NCBI GenBank assembly: GCA_037893245.1
Contig: JBAIAA010000780.1
Span: forward strand, 372,001-436,000
Reading direction: 5' to 3'
Length of the DNA stretch: 64,000 nt
From: Crossaster papposus
Taxonomy: Eukaryota; Echinodermata; Asteroidea; Velatida; Solasteridae
Made by a program: the position numbers and the translations under genes. Each line of letters starts with the position of its first letter. The stretch's first letter is position 1. Under the pieces are notes generated by a model. The model did not search any database and was not told the origin of the DNA. It saw only the letters and a program-made list of their open reading frames with translations. Of this stretch, positions 54,801-62,940 are shown piece by piece.

Positions 54801-56427
54801 GCGTATTTCCAATTTGAGCGGCACAGCAGCTAAATGGTCACTTGCATTACGTGACCTGAAACATCTTGAAAAGTTGTGTGTTATAAACTGCTCATTAATA
54901 GGCACAGCCATTGAACGCATTGCTGCATCGCTTAGTGACATGCCCAATTTAGTTGAACTGGATCTGTCGGGAAATAAATCTCTGGGTGGCTCAGGTGTGT
55001 TATGGCCTCAGTTACAGCGGTTGAAACATCTAGAGAAGCTCACATTAGATGACTGTGGTTTAGGCATACATGATGTGAAACACATTGCAGCATCAGCTGG
55101 ATGTATGCACAAAATTGTACAGTGTAGTATTGATGATTTCTTCCAGATGAAAAAACTCGATAGAGGCGTCAGTATGACGCTCTCGGTGCTGCCGGTCATT
55201 GGTTCTGATGTGGCAGATATTTTGAAGGCCATGGCTAATCGTAACGACATAGTTAAAGTGTCATTTGAGAGCATTTTCGGTCTGAGCGGCACAGCAGCTG
55301 AATGGTCACTTGCATTACGTGACCTGAAACATCTTGAAAAGTTATGTGTTATAAACTGCTCATTAATAGGCACAGACATTGAGCACATTGTTGCATCGCT
55401 TAGTGACACGACCAATTTGGTTAAACTGGATCTGTATGGAAATGAATCTCTGGGTGGCTCAGGTGCTTCATGGCCTCGGTTACAGCGGTTGAAACATCTA
55501 GAGAAGCTCACATTAGATGACTGTGGTTTAGGCATACATGATGTGAAACTCATTGCAGCATCAGCTGGATGTATGCACAATCTTGTACAGTGTAGTATTG
55601 GTGTTTTCTTCCAGATTGAAAAACTTGATAAAGGCATCAGGCTGTTGATCTCGAGGGAGCAGGTCACTGGTTCCATTGTGGCAGATATTTTAAAGGCCAT
55701 GGCTAATCGTAACGACATAGTTGAAGTGTCATTTGTGAGCATTTCCGGTCTGAGCGGCACAGCAGCTGAATGGTCACTTGCATTACGTGACCTGAAACAT
55801 CTTGAAAAGCTTTGTGTTACATACTGCTCATTAATAGGCACAGACATTGAGCACATTGCTGCATCGCTTAGTGACACGCCCTCTTTGGTTGAACTGGATC
55901 TGTCTGGAATTAAATCTCTGGATGACTCAGGTGCATGGGTTCATTTAAAGAGCCTGAAACTACTTCAGAAACTGTCCTTAAGGTCTTGCTATTTGACACG
56001 TCAAGACATAGAACACATTGCATCACTGAGTGCTTTACCTAATCTGATTAAACTGAATCTGTCTGACAACCAAACCCTGAGTGGTTCCGGTGCGTGGTCA
56101 CACTTAAAGAACATAAAACAGCTTCAGAAACTGTCCTTAAGGTGTTGCTCTTTGACACGTCAAGACATAGAAGACATTGCATCACTGAAGGATGTACCTA
56201 CTTTGATTAAACTGGATCTGTCTGGAAACGAAACTCTGAGTGGCTCCGGTGCGTGGTCGCATTTAAAGAGCATAAAACAGCTTCAGAAGCTGTCCTTAAG
56301 GTCTTGCTCTTTGACACGTCAAGACATAGAAGACATTGCATCACTAAAGGATGTACCTACTTTGATTAAACTGGATCTGTCTGGAAACGAAACTCTGAAT
56401 GGCTCCGGTGCGTGGTCATGTTTATAA
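39541..56427 (+). CDS. Multi-exon NLR with three ubiquitin-like domains, disordered linkers, NACHT and LRRs
   Basis: Exons inferred from GT-AG sites and phase: 39541-39883, 40223-40376, 40556-40664, 41030-41194, 41557-41646, 41824-41982, 42192-42356, 42509-42667, 43237-43401, 43553-43708, 44242-44409, 44555-44863, 44986-45129, 45219-45386, 45492-45665, 46190-46462, 46976-47187, 47311-47422, 47625-47807, 48018-48638, 48882-49108, 49225-49336, 49790-50152, 50546-50764, 51962-56427. Phases agree at every junction, giving about 3,137 residues; the only internal stop is TAA 44289-44291 in a skippable exon. Order: unknown N-terminal segment, UBL1, many basic/acidic linkers, UBL2, linkers, UBL3, linkers, pre-NACHT, NACHT, LRRs. 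NLRs are usually cytosolic sensors that oligomerise through NACHT. UBLs typically bind ubiquitin receptors, ligases or the proteasome, so a link from sensing to ubiquitin signalling is an inference. The start codon, and whether all exons join one transcript, are uncertain. Confidence 0.75.
40223..40664 (+). CDS. UBL domain 1 (two exons)
   Basis: The first exon (40223-40376) encodes EIQLFVRSSLRSTLCLQL, the TTVSGLKGLLQEQLKIEPEN helix and FTKRHRE. The second (40556-40664) continues LRDGASLKDHGIVQDSKVDL then RLASEL. This tracks the ubiquitin fold: strand 1 IQ(I/L)FV, strand 2, helix with the K.K.Q...GI.P..Q pattern, then L.DG.tL.D..I and a last strand. The intron sits in phase 0 between RHRE and LRDG. 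There is no terminal Gly-Gly for conjugation (ELVDGS instead), so it would act as a built-in UBL rather than a modifier. Confidence 0.8.
40764..40930 (+). other. Possible alternative 3' exon overlapping a MITE arm
   Basis: After ATACAG (ends 40763) an in-phase stretch encodes GGPQNGQAPPPPRGQNN and stops at TAG 40877-40879. The distal part (AAAAATGATACCAAG, then TTCCAGAAAGATTTCCC) is a MITE arm related to 7720-7942. If spliced it would give a short UBL1-only protein. It may equally be mobile-element noise inside the intron. Confidence 0.25.
41030..41194 (+). CDS. Phase-1 linker exon (basic then acidic/Ser-rich)
   Basis: It begins NETRRRKIKAGYKSSSEEED and ends SNSNQSKG. At 165 nt it is a symmetric phase 1-1 exon directly following UBL1. 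The basic cluster followed by acidic Ser-rich sequence is the archetype for the linker exons up to 45665. Predicted disordered, with possible nuclear-localisation character from RRRK. Confidence 0.65.
41276..41409 (+). pseudogene. Probable degenerate linker exon
   Basis: After a CAGTTAG acceptor-like site the phase-1 frame encodes ERERLGRKQKYVDRKLSSP and SKLSDGDFKRNRMV, then TGA (41407-41409). Beyond it ASSDSNTQSSPA continues the composition. No in-phase donor was found. It resembles the neighbouring linker exons but appears decayed and outside the main splice chain. Confidence 0.4.
41557..41646 (+). CDS. Small phase-1 linker exon
   Basis: A 90-nt symmetric exon (ATTACAG|...CATG|GTAAAC) encoding EDTKLHTSSGGGSQDPSDDS and CSSTSAAKH. 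Ser/Asp-rich and presumably disordered. It can be included or skipped without a frame change. Confidence 0.55.
41824..41982 (+). CDS. Arg-rich linker exon, type B
   Basis: Acceptor CCGGCAG, donor TCTG|GTAATT. It encodes KRTRRRRRKVRGKSPSDES, then TETGELSTSSGVEA and SNQSKS. Close copies are 42509-42667 and 43553-43708. The RRRRRK run is a strong candidate nuclear-localisation or nucleic-acid-binding patch. Confidence 0.65.
42192..42356 (+). CDS. Lys/Arg-rich linker exon, type A, copy 1
   Basis: TTCAG|GG...AAAAG|GTAACG, 165 nt, phase 1-1. It encodes RKIKRQRKAAKKTPSKEVEK, then an acidic part with VSDDSSDFAAFPSPTV. Copies follow at 43237 and 44242. Confidence 0.65.
42509..42667 (+). CDS. Arg-rich linker exon, type B, copy 2
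   Basis: CGGCAG|CT...TCTG|GTATTA, 159 nt, phase 1-1. It encodes KRRTRRRRRKVRGKSPSDES and GQTPSSDEDKTETGEL. Nearly identical to 41824-41982 and 43553-43708. Confidence 0.65.
42755..42990 (-). mobile_element. tRNA-derived SINE (second family), copy 1
   Basis: On the minus strand an A box TAACTCAGTTGG (complement of 42857-42868) and a B box GGTTCAAATTC (complement of 42812-42822) have tRNA-like spacing. It was copied with the tandem block and recurs at 43795-44010. It lies in an intron of the UBL-NLR gene. Confidence 0.65.
43237..43401 (+). CDS. Lys/Arg-rich linker exon, type A, copy 2
   Basis: 165 nt, phase 1-1. It encodes RKIKRRRKAAKKSPSKEAEE, an acidic stretch and VSDDSSDSSAFPSPTV. It is intact, unlike copy 3. 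Confidence 0.65.
43553..43708 (+). CDS. Arg-rich linker exon, type B, copy 3
   Basis: 156 nt, phase 1-1, one codon shorter than its sister at 42509 (an Arg codon lost in the Arg run). Flanked by CGGCAG and TCTG|GTATTA. Confidence 0.65.
43795..44010 (-). mobile_element. tRNA-derived SINE (second family), copy 2
   Basis: Same boxes as 42755-42990 (B box complement at 43853-43863, A box complement near 43898-43909) and the same flanks. It arose by the local tandem duplication, not by independent insertion. Confidence 0.65.
44242..44409 (+). pseudogene. Linker exon type A, copy 3, with an in-frame stop
   Basis: The splice sites are intact (TTCAG|GG and AAAAG|GTAACG) and the exon is 168 nt, phase 1-1. 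AAA in the sister copies has become TAA (44289-44291). Inclusion would end the protein after UBL1 and the first linkers. Skipping would keep the frame. It could be a decaying exon or a poison exon. Confidence 0.65.
44555..45386 (+). CDS. Three linker exons (44555-44863, 44986-45129, 45219-45386)
   Basis: All are phase 1-1 with good acceptor and donor sites. The first encodes 103 residues rich in Lys, Thr and Gln (ESTKRRRSKTGHRQVNKK, then RTQKQKGKRFKKSQSEADI). The second contains GQRSSKKDNDLRLTGKRSS. The third contains RRKTKSARNVSHASSCEKQ then SDENLSSDDRRNTLNS. The composition is basic and Ser-rich with no hydrophobic core, so they are probably disordered spacers between UBL1 and UBL2. Confidence 0.6.
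45492..47422 (+). CDS. Four-exon module 1: basic linker, Gln/Glu-rich linker, UBL domain 2
   Basis: Exon 45492-45665 encodes ERTRKSLPKRVSRTTTKEKR and DEDNVKSKDSS. Exon 46190-46462 begins CHAASQRQVPSQEKDFLDNL and is Gln/Glu/Lys-rich. Exons 46976-47187 and 47311-47422 form UBL2: a basic lead, HRIQLFVNSTSMGPICLQMY, a helix region FITILNGTLENQPGVESEKQ, then PRDETSHKDYLVEQDANIEI and HLMSGLMCRGG. UBL2 is the most diverged of the three: the helix lacks the Lys pair and the turn is PRDE instead of LRDG. The block is duplicated as module 2 (47625-49336). Confidence 0.7.
47625..49336 (+). CDS. Four-exon module 2: basic linker, long Gln/Glu-rich linker, UBL domain 3
   Basis: Exon 47625-47807 (RTRKTSRAKKVRRKTRQGRR then DTVKSKDSPISS) is a paralog of 45492-45665. 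Exon 48018-48638 (starts CHVVPRDQAPAG, 207 codons, with Glu/Gln/Lys and SSKKQRLDGENN) is a longer paralog of 46190-46462. Exons 48882-49108 and 49225-49336 form UBL3, the closest to ubiquitin: LIQIFVNTLSSGPILCLQML, the helix VLALKEKLQDHLGIEPEKQR, LITRQRHE, then LRDGVPLQDQAIEQDANIEL and RLVQGLMGG. The Gly-Gly lies inside the chain and is followed by ADDEQKSAG, so conjugation is not implied. Confidence 0.75.
49790..50764 (+). CDS. Two linker exons before the NACHT exon (49790-50152, 50546-50764)
   Basis: The first (121 codons) is polar: DKDPRTRKDNELKASDHHAH, then DEQQRLGEKQLEDLRPTS. The second (73 codons) differs in being hydrophobic and aromatic with Pro/His/Cys: RDMVPAAFHPAMQHPSTVCT, DVTVDGMCNPTFFAPSTGH, then YTQQNVTIQAATP. 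It could form a small beta-rich segment. Both are phase 1-1 and join in frame to 51962. Confidence 0.6.
50765..51961 (+). other. Large last intron with MITE and SINE
   Basis: GTAAAG donor at 50765 and TTTCAACAG acceptor ending at 51961. It contains an AT-rich tract (50880-50985), a foldback-like MITE (about 51190-51290: AGAAAAATGATACCAAG ... TATCATTTTTCTTCCAG) and an inverted SINE (51430-51690). Confidence 0.6.
51430..51690 (-). mobile_element. tRNA-derived SINE (same family as 17491)
   Basis: On the minus strand the A box TGGCGTAGCAG (complement of 51664-51674) and B box GGTTCGAATCC (complement of 51634-51644) are followed by TTTTTCAGTCCCTGCCTGA and TTCTTCTGGTTTTTT, matching the body of 17491-17760. 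It lies in the last intron of the UBL-NLR gene. Confidence 0.8.
51962..56427 (+). CDS. NACHT-LRR exon of the UBL-NLR gene
   Basis: Counting from the ATG at 51967, residues ~45-80 form a pre-NACHT segment (YVQATPWIDDDMIDIAKIYT) followed by an Asp run. Walker A is GWAGMGKTT at 123-131 and Walker B VLLLLDGFDEL at 198-208. Downstream NACHT features include VVITTRPSHL and SPMLLLLICLLW, then a winged-helix-like region with VQFIHKTVQEFCAARYL. LRRs start near residue 600 and include three ~156-residue super-units and several ~55-residue LRR units (SLRCCSLTRQDIEDIASL, TLIKLDLSGNETLSGSG). The exon opens in phase 1 after CAACAG and continues the upstream frame. It could also initiate at 51967 as a shorter NLR. 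TAA at 56425-56427 ends the frame, but the same frame continues open to 56781. Confidence 0.85.
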
Positions 56428-56781
56428 AGCCTAAAACAGCTTCAGAAGCTGTCCTCAAGGTGTTGCTCTTTGACTAAACAAGACATCGGGTATATTGCAT
56501 CACTGATAAGCGACATACCCAAGCTAGTAGAACTGGATCTTTCTTTTAATAGATCCCTTGCCGGCTCAGGTGCGTGGTCTCATCTTAAGCACATGAAACA
56601 CATGAAGACGTTGGTGTTAACAAACTGTGGCTTGATGACTGCAGATATTGAGTACATTGCTGCATCACTGAGTGGCATGGCGAATCTAATAAAGCTAGAC
56701 CTGTCGGGAAACTATTTATCTGACCCTTCTGTAACTGCTTTGATGCTACGACCGAATCTGGACATCCGAGTTGATTGGTAG
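56428..56781 (+). CDS. In-frame LRR extension beyond the shared TAA
   Basis: Immediately after the TAA the same frame runs without a stop to TAG 56779-56781, encoding further canonical LRRs (LVELDLSFNRSLAGSGAW, LVLTNCGLMTADIEYIAASL, LIKLDLSGNYLSDPSVTALM) and a typical C-terminal cap. Repeat comparison shows AAG in sister units where TAA stands here (TTA TAA AGC against TTA AAG AGC). The left paralog has the same TAA (4578-4580) and the same open continuation. It may be 3' untranslated relic, readthrough product, or removed by splicing or editing. Undecided. Confidence 0.5.
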   Translation, partial: SLKQLQKLSSRCCSLTKQDIGYIASLISDIPKLVELDLSFNRSLAGSGAWSHLKHMKHMKTLVLTNCGLMTADIEYIAASLSGMANLIKLDLSGNYLSDPSVTALMLRPNLDIRVDW

Positions 56782-56979
56782 TAATTTGAAAGCGATAAAT
56801 TTTGACGTGGTTTTCAACAACTAAACTTACATTAAAAAATACCTAAGAGAGTTGAAATGTTTTGATTGGTCGAGACTCGATTACGTGGAGGGCATTATCA
56901 CGCAGTAATTGCCCCGGCTTTCAAACATTGAAGTTAATTCCCTGTTTATTCCCTAAATAAAAAGGTATTTATTAAAGAG

Positions 56980-57142
56980 AATAACAGGGTGAGGACCCGG
57001 TCATTCACTGCGTTATAATTGACCGGGTTGGGCGATGACCGCTGGTAATAGACCTCGCCTTCGGCTCGGTTCATTTCCATTGGTCATCGCCCAACCCGGT
57101 CAATTATCACGCAGCAATGACCGGGTCCTTGCCTTGTTGTTA
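56980..57142. mobile_element. Foldback element, right copy
   Basis: Orthologous to 5133-5296, with ACCCGGTCATTCACTGCG arms and the CTCGCCTTCGGCTCG loop. It lies about 200 bp beyond the terminal TAG, next to CTAAATAAAAAGG, a possible poly(A) signal near 56953. Confidence 0.75.
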
Positions 57143-57526
57143 TGCCTTAAGTAATCTCGTGGAGTGTCTTTTTGCAAACTGTTCTCACAATCAATGCCGG
57201 TGTAGCATGAAATTCGGACTCCTTGGTATTAATAAATGCGCATGCTTAAGTGGAGATTATTGGGAGAGTGACCGGTCACGTGAGAGGGTTTAACCAAAGG
57301 AGTCCGATTTTCCTAGGGAGTCGGATATTCATGTGACACCGGTACACTTCAATCAAGTGAAGTCCGTGGGTTTTTATCTCAGTCTGACATATATTTCATG
57401 CGGGGGAATGTAAAGAGCTGGCTACCTAAAGCAGGTCAAGTTTAAAAAAACAGCATTCAGTGGGTTTTGTACGCTTGGGTCTAGAAGGGGATAATTGACC
57501 TTTCTATATGTCGCCGATTTGTAGGT

Positions 57527-57700
57527 CAACTCGCCCCCTGACCGACTCGCCCCTTACCTACTCGCCCCTTTCCAACTCGCCCCCTGACCGACTCGCCCCC
57601 TGACCGACTCGCCCCTTACTAACTCGCCCCCTGGCCGACTCACCTCCTGGCCGACTCGCCCCCTGGCCGACTCGCCCGCTGACTGACTCGCCCCCTCGTT
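57527..57700 (+). repeat. 16-bp minisatellite (ACTCGCCCCCTGACCG)n, right copy only
   Basis: About ten imperfect 16-bp units, C-rich on the plus strand, in the block that has no counterpart in the left duplication. It is bounded by the 3' flank of the NLR and unrelated AT-rich sequence. Confidence 0.75.
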
Positions 57701-58604
57701 TGATTTATGGACCTTGTTGTACCCTGTTCCTTTCTCTATGGTTGTACGATGTACATGTATATTCGTTACCATAAAATTCGTCATTTTGAGGAATAAAAAC
57801 GAACTCTCAACTTAGACATGACCGTATTACTATATGATGTATAGCCTCGACCCTCCGTTATCTGCGCACTAATTAACGCTCATGCACGCGCGCGCGTGTT
57901 GCCAAACGTACATTAGGCTACAGGTGAGTGCGTAGAAATAGGACCGCGTGGATTTAGAGGGTCTGATACTAAATTTTGCCAGTATCTCAGCGTGGTCACG
58001 GATGTATAAAATCATAGCTTTTTTGTTACAACTAATACAAGCGATCAAATCTGATTCAAAACAGTTATTCTTTCTGTAATGGATAGGCCGCTATTTATTT
58101 TGCCGTGAATGAAGCTGATTTAAATGCAATTGATTGCGCGTAGTACGTAGTACGTGAATCTCTCTTCAACGATACATAAATAATTGGGAAAAACCAAAAA
58201 TGATACTTGTAGACAGCATACTCTTTTAGCTGTGATAGTCTCAATTTTTTTAAAATCTTTTTATATGTATATCTTTAAAAAATAATTATTATTACTATCA
58301 TTATCTTCATAATTGGAACCTAAAATACGAATGTTGGACTTTGCCATTTTTTTCTGCATTCGCATCCTTCGAGAATCGTTCGCGTGCCCCGCGCACGAAA
58401 AACTCACCCTAAAGCATGCATACAAACGGTCTATGGATGTGTCTTTAAAAAGTTCGTTCTTTTTATGTCTGAATATTCTCAGGTCTAACACGACATACCA
58501 AACGTCTTAGAAACCAACATGTATAAAATGTGAAAATCTAATCTCCAAAAGTAGCAACCTCATTGGTCAAATTAGCGACTTTATTGTATTCACTGTCAGC
58601 TCTT
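57701..58604. other. Right-specific spacer, nothing recognised
   Basis: No gene supported. Overlapping short frames at 58261-58510 lack motifs. Homology with the left copy resumes at about 58605. Confidence 0.45.
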
Positions 58605-59255
58605 TAATTATAACCAATTATAGTGAGCCTTTTTTTTTATATGTGAACATTTTGTGACTAACTTGCTTTCAACTTAGTGTCAATACAAATCGTGTTTGTA
58701 TTAAGCACGGCTGTGGATCATTGTCAATATAATCAGTAGGCTATCGATAAAACAAAATACCGATATAAAGAGTATATTATATAGTTTTATTTTTCACTTT
58801 ACCCATGCAATCAAGTCCTTGTGTAATTATAATGAGTGTAAGGCTCTGCATGTACAGTTTATGTTATGTTAATGTTCTTATACACATGTTGGCGTAATAT
58901 AGGGAGAACTTCGCTATATTTGCTGGATTGTTGCACCGACATTTAAAACAATTGTTTTGATAATTGTGAACTGTTGGTGAACACAAATACGGAATGATTT
59001 TTCACGGTGTTATTTCAGTTGCTTTGGAGCAGCAAGAACAAAAAAAGCATTTCGTGGATATGATATGATATGATATGTAATTGGCCAATAGGCCCTACCT
59101 GGTATCACAAATCATTGTTTCCGTTTGAAGATTGTTAGTTTCTTTAAAAGATAGGAGACCTATCGTCAAACCGTTTAGGTTTGTACCTATGCATTGTGTT
59201 AAAAAAACAAAAAACAGAACGGCCTATATTTCCTGTACTCTTCGATCAGAAAAAG

Positions 59256-59513
59256 AACTAGTTTGGATAGGCGGGGAATCTTTCTAGATAAAAAAAAAGA
59301 TAACAAGATAACCTGATTCGGTCAGGTAGTTGTCATTCTAGTGGCCTTTTTCTTGAACTAAGTTGGGGATCAGTTGGACAGTTGATCAACAGATGCGCGA
59401 GAGCAATGAAAATGCCTGCCCATCAATTGACAACCGACTTGCTTCCAGACAGAATCGGGTGATCTTGGTATCATTTTTTTATCTAGAAATCTTCCCTGTC
59501 TATCTAAACTAGT
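59256..59513. mobile_element. MITE with long inverted repeats (right copy)
   Basis: Orthologous to 7720-7942 but with an extra stretch in the middle (GGTCAGGTAGTTGTCATTC). The left copy has lost part of its centre. The arms are otherwise the same. Confidence 0.75.
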
Positions 59514-59559
59514 TTTTTTGTCGGAGGGTACTGGAGATATGCCGTTTAGGTTTTTGTAA

Positions 59560-59830
59560 TGTTTTAAATTATCAGGAATGGGTGGGTATATAGGTAGGAT
59601 ACACCATTGGTAATTGTTTAAATTATCAGGAATGGGTGGGTATAAAGGTAGGATATACCATAGGTAATTCCTTGAATTATCAGGAATGGGTGGATATAAA
59701 TGTGGGCATCATTGGTTTATGGGTGGATATGTAAAGGTAAGATACACCAATAGTAATTGCTTGAATTATCAGGAATGGGTGGATATAAAGGTAAGATATA
59801 CCATTGATAATTGCTTGAATTATCAGGATT
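59560..59830 (+). repeat. Tandem repeat of about 60 bp, right copy
   Basis: Orthologous to 7995-8265, with the same AATTATCAGGAATGGGTGG units. Confidence 0.75.
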
Positions 59831-61016
59831 TTTTTTAAATATTGTTTGATTGCTATCTGCTGATGAAGATACATTAATCACCAAACACTGGACAATACAT
59901 CCTCAATGTGCCTTTTTCTTAATACGTAAAAGGTGTGTGAATCTAGCGGCCGTACAAATACATGTAAATGACGCTCAATGTTCACAAACAAACAGATCTG
60001 ATAATAGTCCACATGTGTGTCTCTACCTTAGTGTGCAAGACGAAAAACATATGTACATGTACTATAAATTTGCATTCGGAATACTCAGCAATTTCTTTTA
60101 TGTGAAATTGTGTATGATAAGGTGCTTAAATAGATCATATTTTAATTATGACAAGTTATGATTGTGGTTGCACAATATTTATTGTTTGGTTCCAGAAATA
60201 TCGAAGATCGTTTTATTGAATGATTATGATACAATTATGATTGTTGTCAATAAGATGTTATTAATCCACCCTTTTAAAACAACTTTAAAAAGTGTCGTCA
60301 GGTTTTACTTCTTGGTGCCTCGACAAGATTTTGCAAAACATGTTTATTAATAACTTTACTTCTAAAACATCGTTGTTGACAAAAATAAAAGCTTGGTATA
60401 AAACTTTAAACACAAAACTTTCCCTTTCATTTTGTTTACAGCTGCCAGGGCCATTTTTTGTACAGTGAATTAGAATGTCTTTTAAACATTATTTTGATTG
60501 TATCAATATTTAAGGTGGAATTTAACCCCTCCACTAATATTGGTTTTAGGCAACTTGATCTAATGCAATGAAGTAGAGATAAACATCCTAAAATGGATAT
60601 ACTTTGCCGATTGGAAAATATTTAAACACCCGTATTTAAAAATAATTCAAGAACTGTTTTGTTTTAACTTCACTGATTGAAAGAATCGCTTCGAGGGCTG
60701 GGCAATACTTTATCAATTTAAACTTTGGGAAATAAACTCAAACATAAAACCTTAATCTGTTCTTTTCCTACACTTGTTTCAGGACTTTACACGTGGATTC
60801 TCTTGTAACAGTCCTCGAATATTAAAATTGATTGAAACAATTAAAATGAAGGCAGGTATGATTACATTTACAACAATTTTTACAGTACCGGTAGCGTCAA
60901 ATGGCAACATATTATAACAGGCCAAAACGATTGTACAACGGTTCAGAAGTTCTTAGAAAAATGTGTATTTTGCTTACAAAATGAGTCGCCTATTTTGTCT
61001 GCATTGATTTACTATT

Positions 61017-61615
61017 CATAAATACCTGGGACAGTTTAGGCATTCCTATTGGTCGAGAGCCCGTCACGTGACCGGTATTAAACGGACGATAAAGACATGG
61101 CTGGAAGTGTTTAAAACCAGCTGGCAACAAAACCCTGTCACGCGATGTCGCATTATACCCGTCCCCAGGGCTCACTTTATTTCCAACCGTACCTTGTCTC
61201 CAATAGTAAGAGCGGGTAGTGTTGGGCGCGTATAGCTCGACACCCTGGGAACGAGGTTGCCAATGGCAGTAATAGTCTGGTTCATAGTAAACACGCTTTA
61301 TTGCATGTATTGTGTAGAGCGACAGAGGCGGAAACATGTCATTTGACACACACAGAATGGCTAAACACCGAAATTTACTTGCGACCATTTTCCGGAAATT
61401 TCGGGGCTTTTTTGGCTGAATTTTACAAAAAAAGTTTTTATGAATGGGAATAAATGTGTGTTCGGTCAGTATTAATCACTCTGAATAATACTGCTTGGTG
61501 TCTGAGTGCTGATAATTACCCTCGCCTTCGGCTCGGGTAATTATCAGCACCCAGACTCCAAGCGGTATTAAACAGAGTGATTAAAACCTCTTGAACACAC
61601 ATTTATTCCCTTATT
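61017..61615. mobile_element. 599-bp insertion present only in the right copy, containing a foldback
   Basis: The left copy reads continuously (TTTACTATTATATACCATT at about 9428). The right copy has extra DNA between TATT at 61013-61016 and TATT at 61612-61615, a possible 4-bp target duplication. Within it, 61446-61610 is a near-perfect foldback (GGGAATAAATGTGTGTTC ... GAACACACATTTATTCCC) whose loop again contains CCTCGCCTTCGGCTCGGG. Confidence 0.7.
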
Positions 61616-61784
61616 ATATACCATTTTCACTTGTGGATATGTGCTCTTGTTTAAAGGTAGTATACACCATTTGCTATTGCTGTAATTTCACAAATTTTAA
61701 AGGTAAAAAGCTAACCAGTTGAAGTTTCAGCTCGGTGGATAGTACATGTTGTTAAAATTGTTTAAAATCACTTTTGTTTATGCA

Positions 61785-62380
61785 AATCGTCCATCGCAAG
61801 GCCACAGGCCACTCGAGGTGTGGGCTACTGAGGAAAGTGTAGAGGAACCTCCAGCTCCTCACACTGAAACAAGACAAGATAATCACCCATCTCAAGGCCA
61901 GAGGCCACTCGAGGTGAGGGCTATACTGAGGAAAGTGTGGATGAACCTCGAGCCCCTCACACTGAAACAAGACAAGATAATCGCCCATCTCAAGGCCAGA
62001 GGCCACTCGAGGTGTGGGCTACTGAGGAAAGTGTAAAAGAACCTCCTGCCCCTCACACTGAAACAAGACAAGATAATCACCCATCTCAAGGCCAGAGGCC
62101 ACTCAAGGTGTGGGCTACTGAGGAAAGTGTGGAAGAACCTCCAGCACCTCGCACTGAAACAAGACAAGATAATCACCCATCTCAAGGCCAGAGGCCACTC
62201 AAGGTGTGGGCTACTGAGGAAAGTGTGCAAGAACCTCCTGCCCCTCACACTGAAACAAGACAAGATAATCACCCATCTCGATGCCAAAGGCCACTCAAGG
62301 TGTGGGCTACTGAGGAAAGTGTGGAAGAACCTCCAGCCTCTCACACTGAAACAAGACAATCTGGTTACTTCACAGTATGA
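61785..62380 (+). repeat. 96-bp tandem repeat, six units (right copy)
   Basis: Unit starts at 61801, 61897, 61995, 62091, 62187 and 62283. The second interval is 98 bp because of a 2-nt insertion (GGCTATACTG against GGCTACTG), which shifts the plus-strand frames. After it the frame with ETRQDNHPSQGQRPL stays open and ends SGYFTV-stop as in the left copy. Two more units than at 9597-10000. Confidence 0.75.
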
Positions 62381-62940
62381 ATAGGGTGAATAATCGCAAT
62401 GTATGAATAATCGCAATGCTCCAAATTCAAACATTCGGTCCAAATTCACATCCTGGGTTAATTGGTTTAATCACACCATGCCCTTTCCTAGTGCTAGGCC
62501 CTACATGTACATTTCTTGAATTCTTCTAAAATGACAGCCAGCCAGACGGAATAATTCAATAAGATGTTGCGTACTACTACTAGTTTAATCTTTAGTCCAC
62601 GTAATAAGCTTTTTGATAACAATTCGGTAGGTTGCTTTGGGGATGAATGCAAATAACCTACATGTTGTGGCCTTTAAACCAGTTTGCTTCGGATGCCGGT
62701 ACACAAGTAAAGTTTTTCCAGAATTCAAAACAGATGAGGGATAAACAAGGCCAGATATTTCCGGCCTGGCTTGTGACATGTTTATCAGTCATCCGTTTTG
62801 AATCTTGGGAATTCCTCTGACGCAAACTGGTTAACTGCACGAGTACAAAGGAATGTCCACAGTACCTATGGGCTATGGAAGGTACGGCTCCTGTGTTTTT
62901 AATAGCTTTTATCACCTGCAACATGTGGTAACCATATTGC

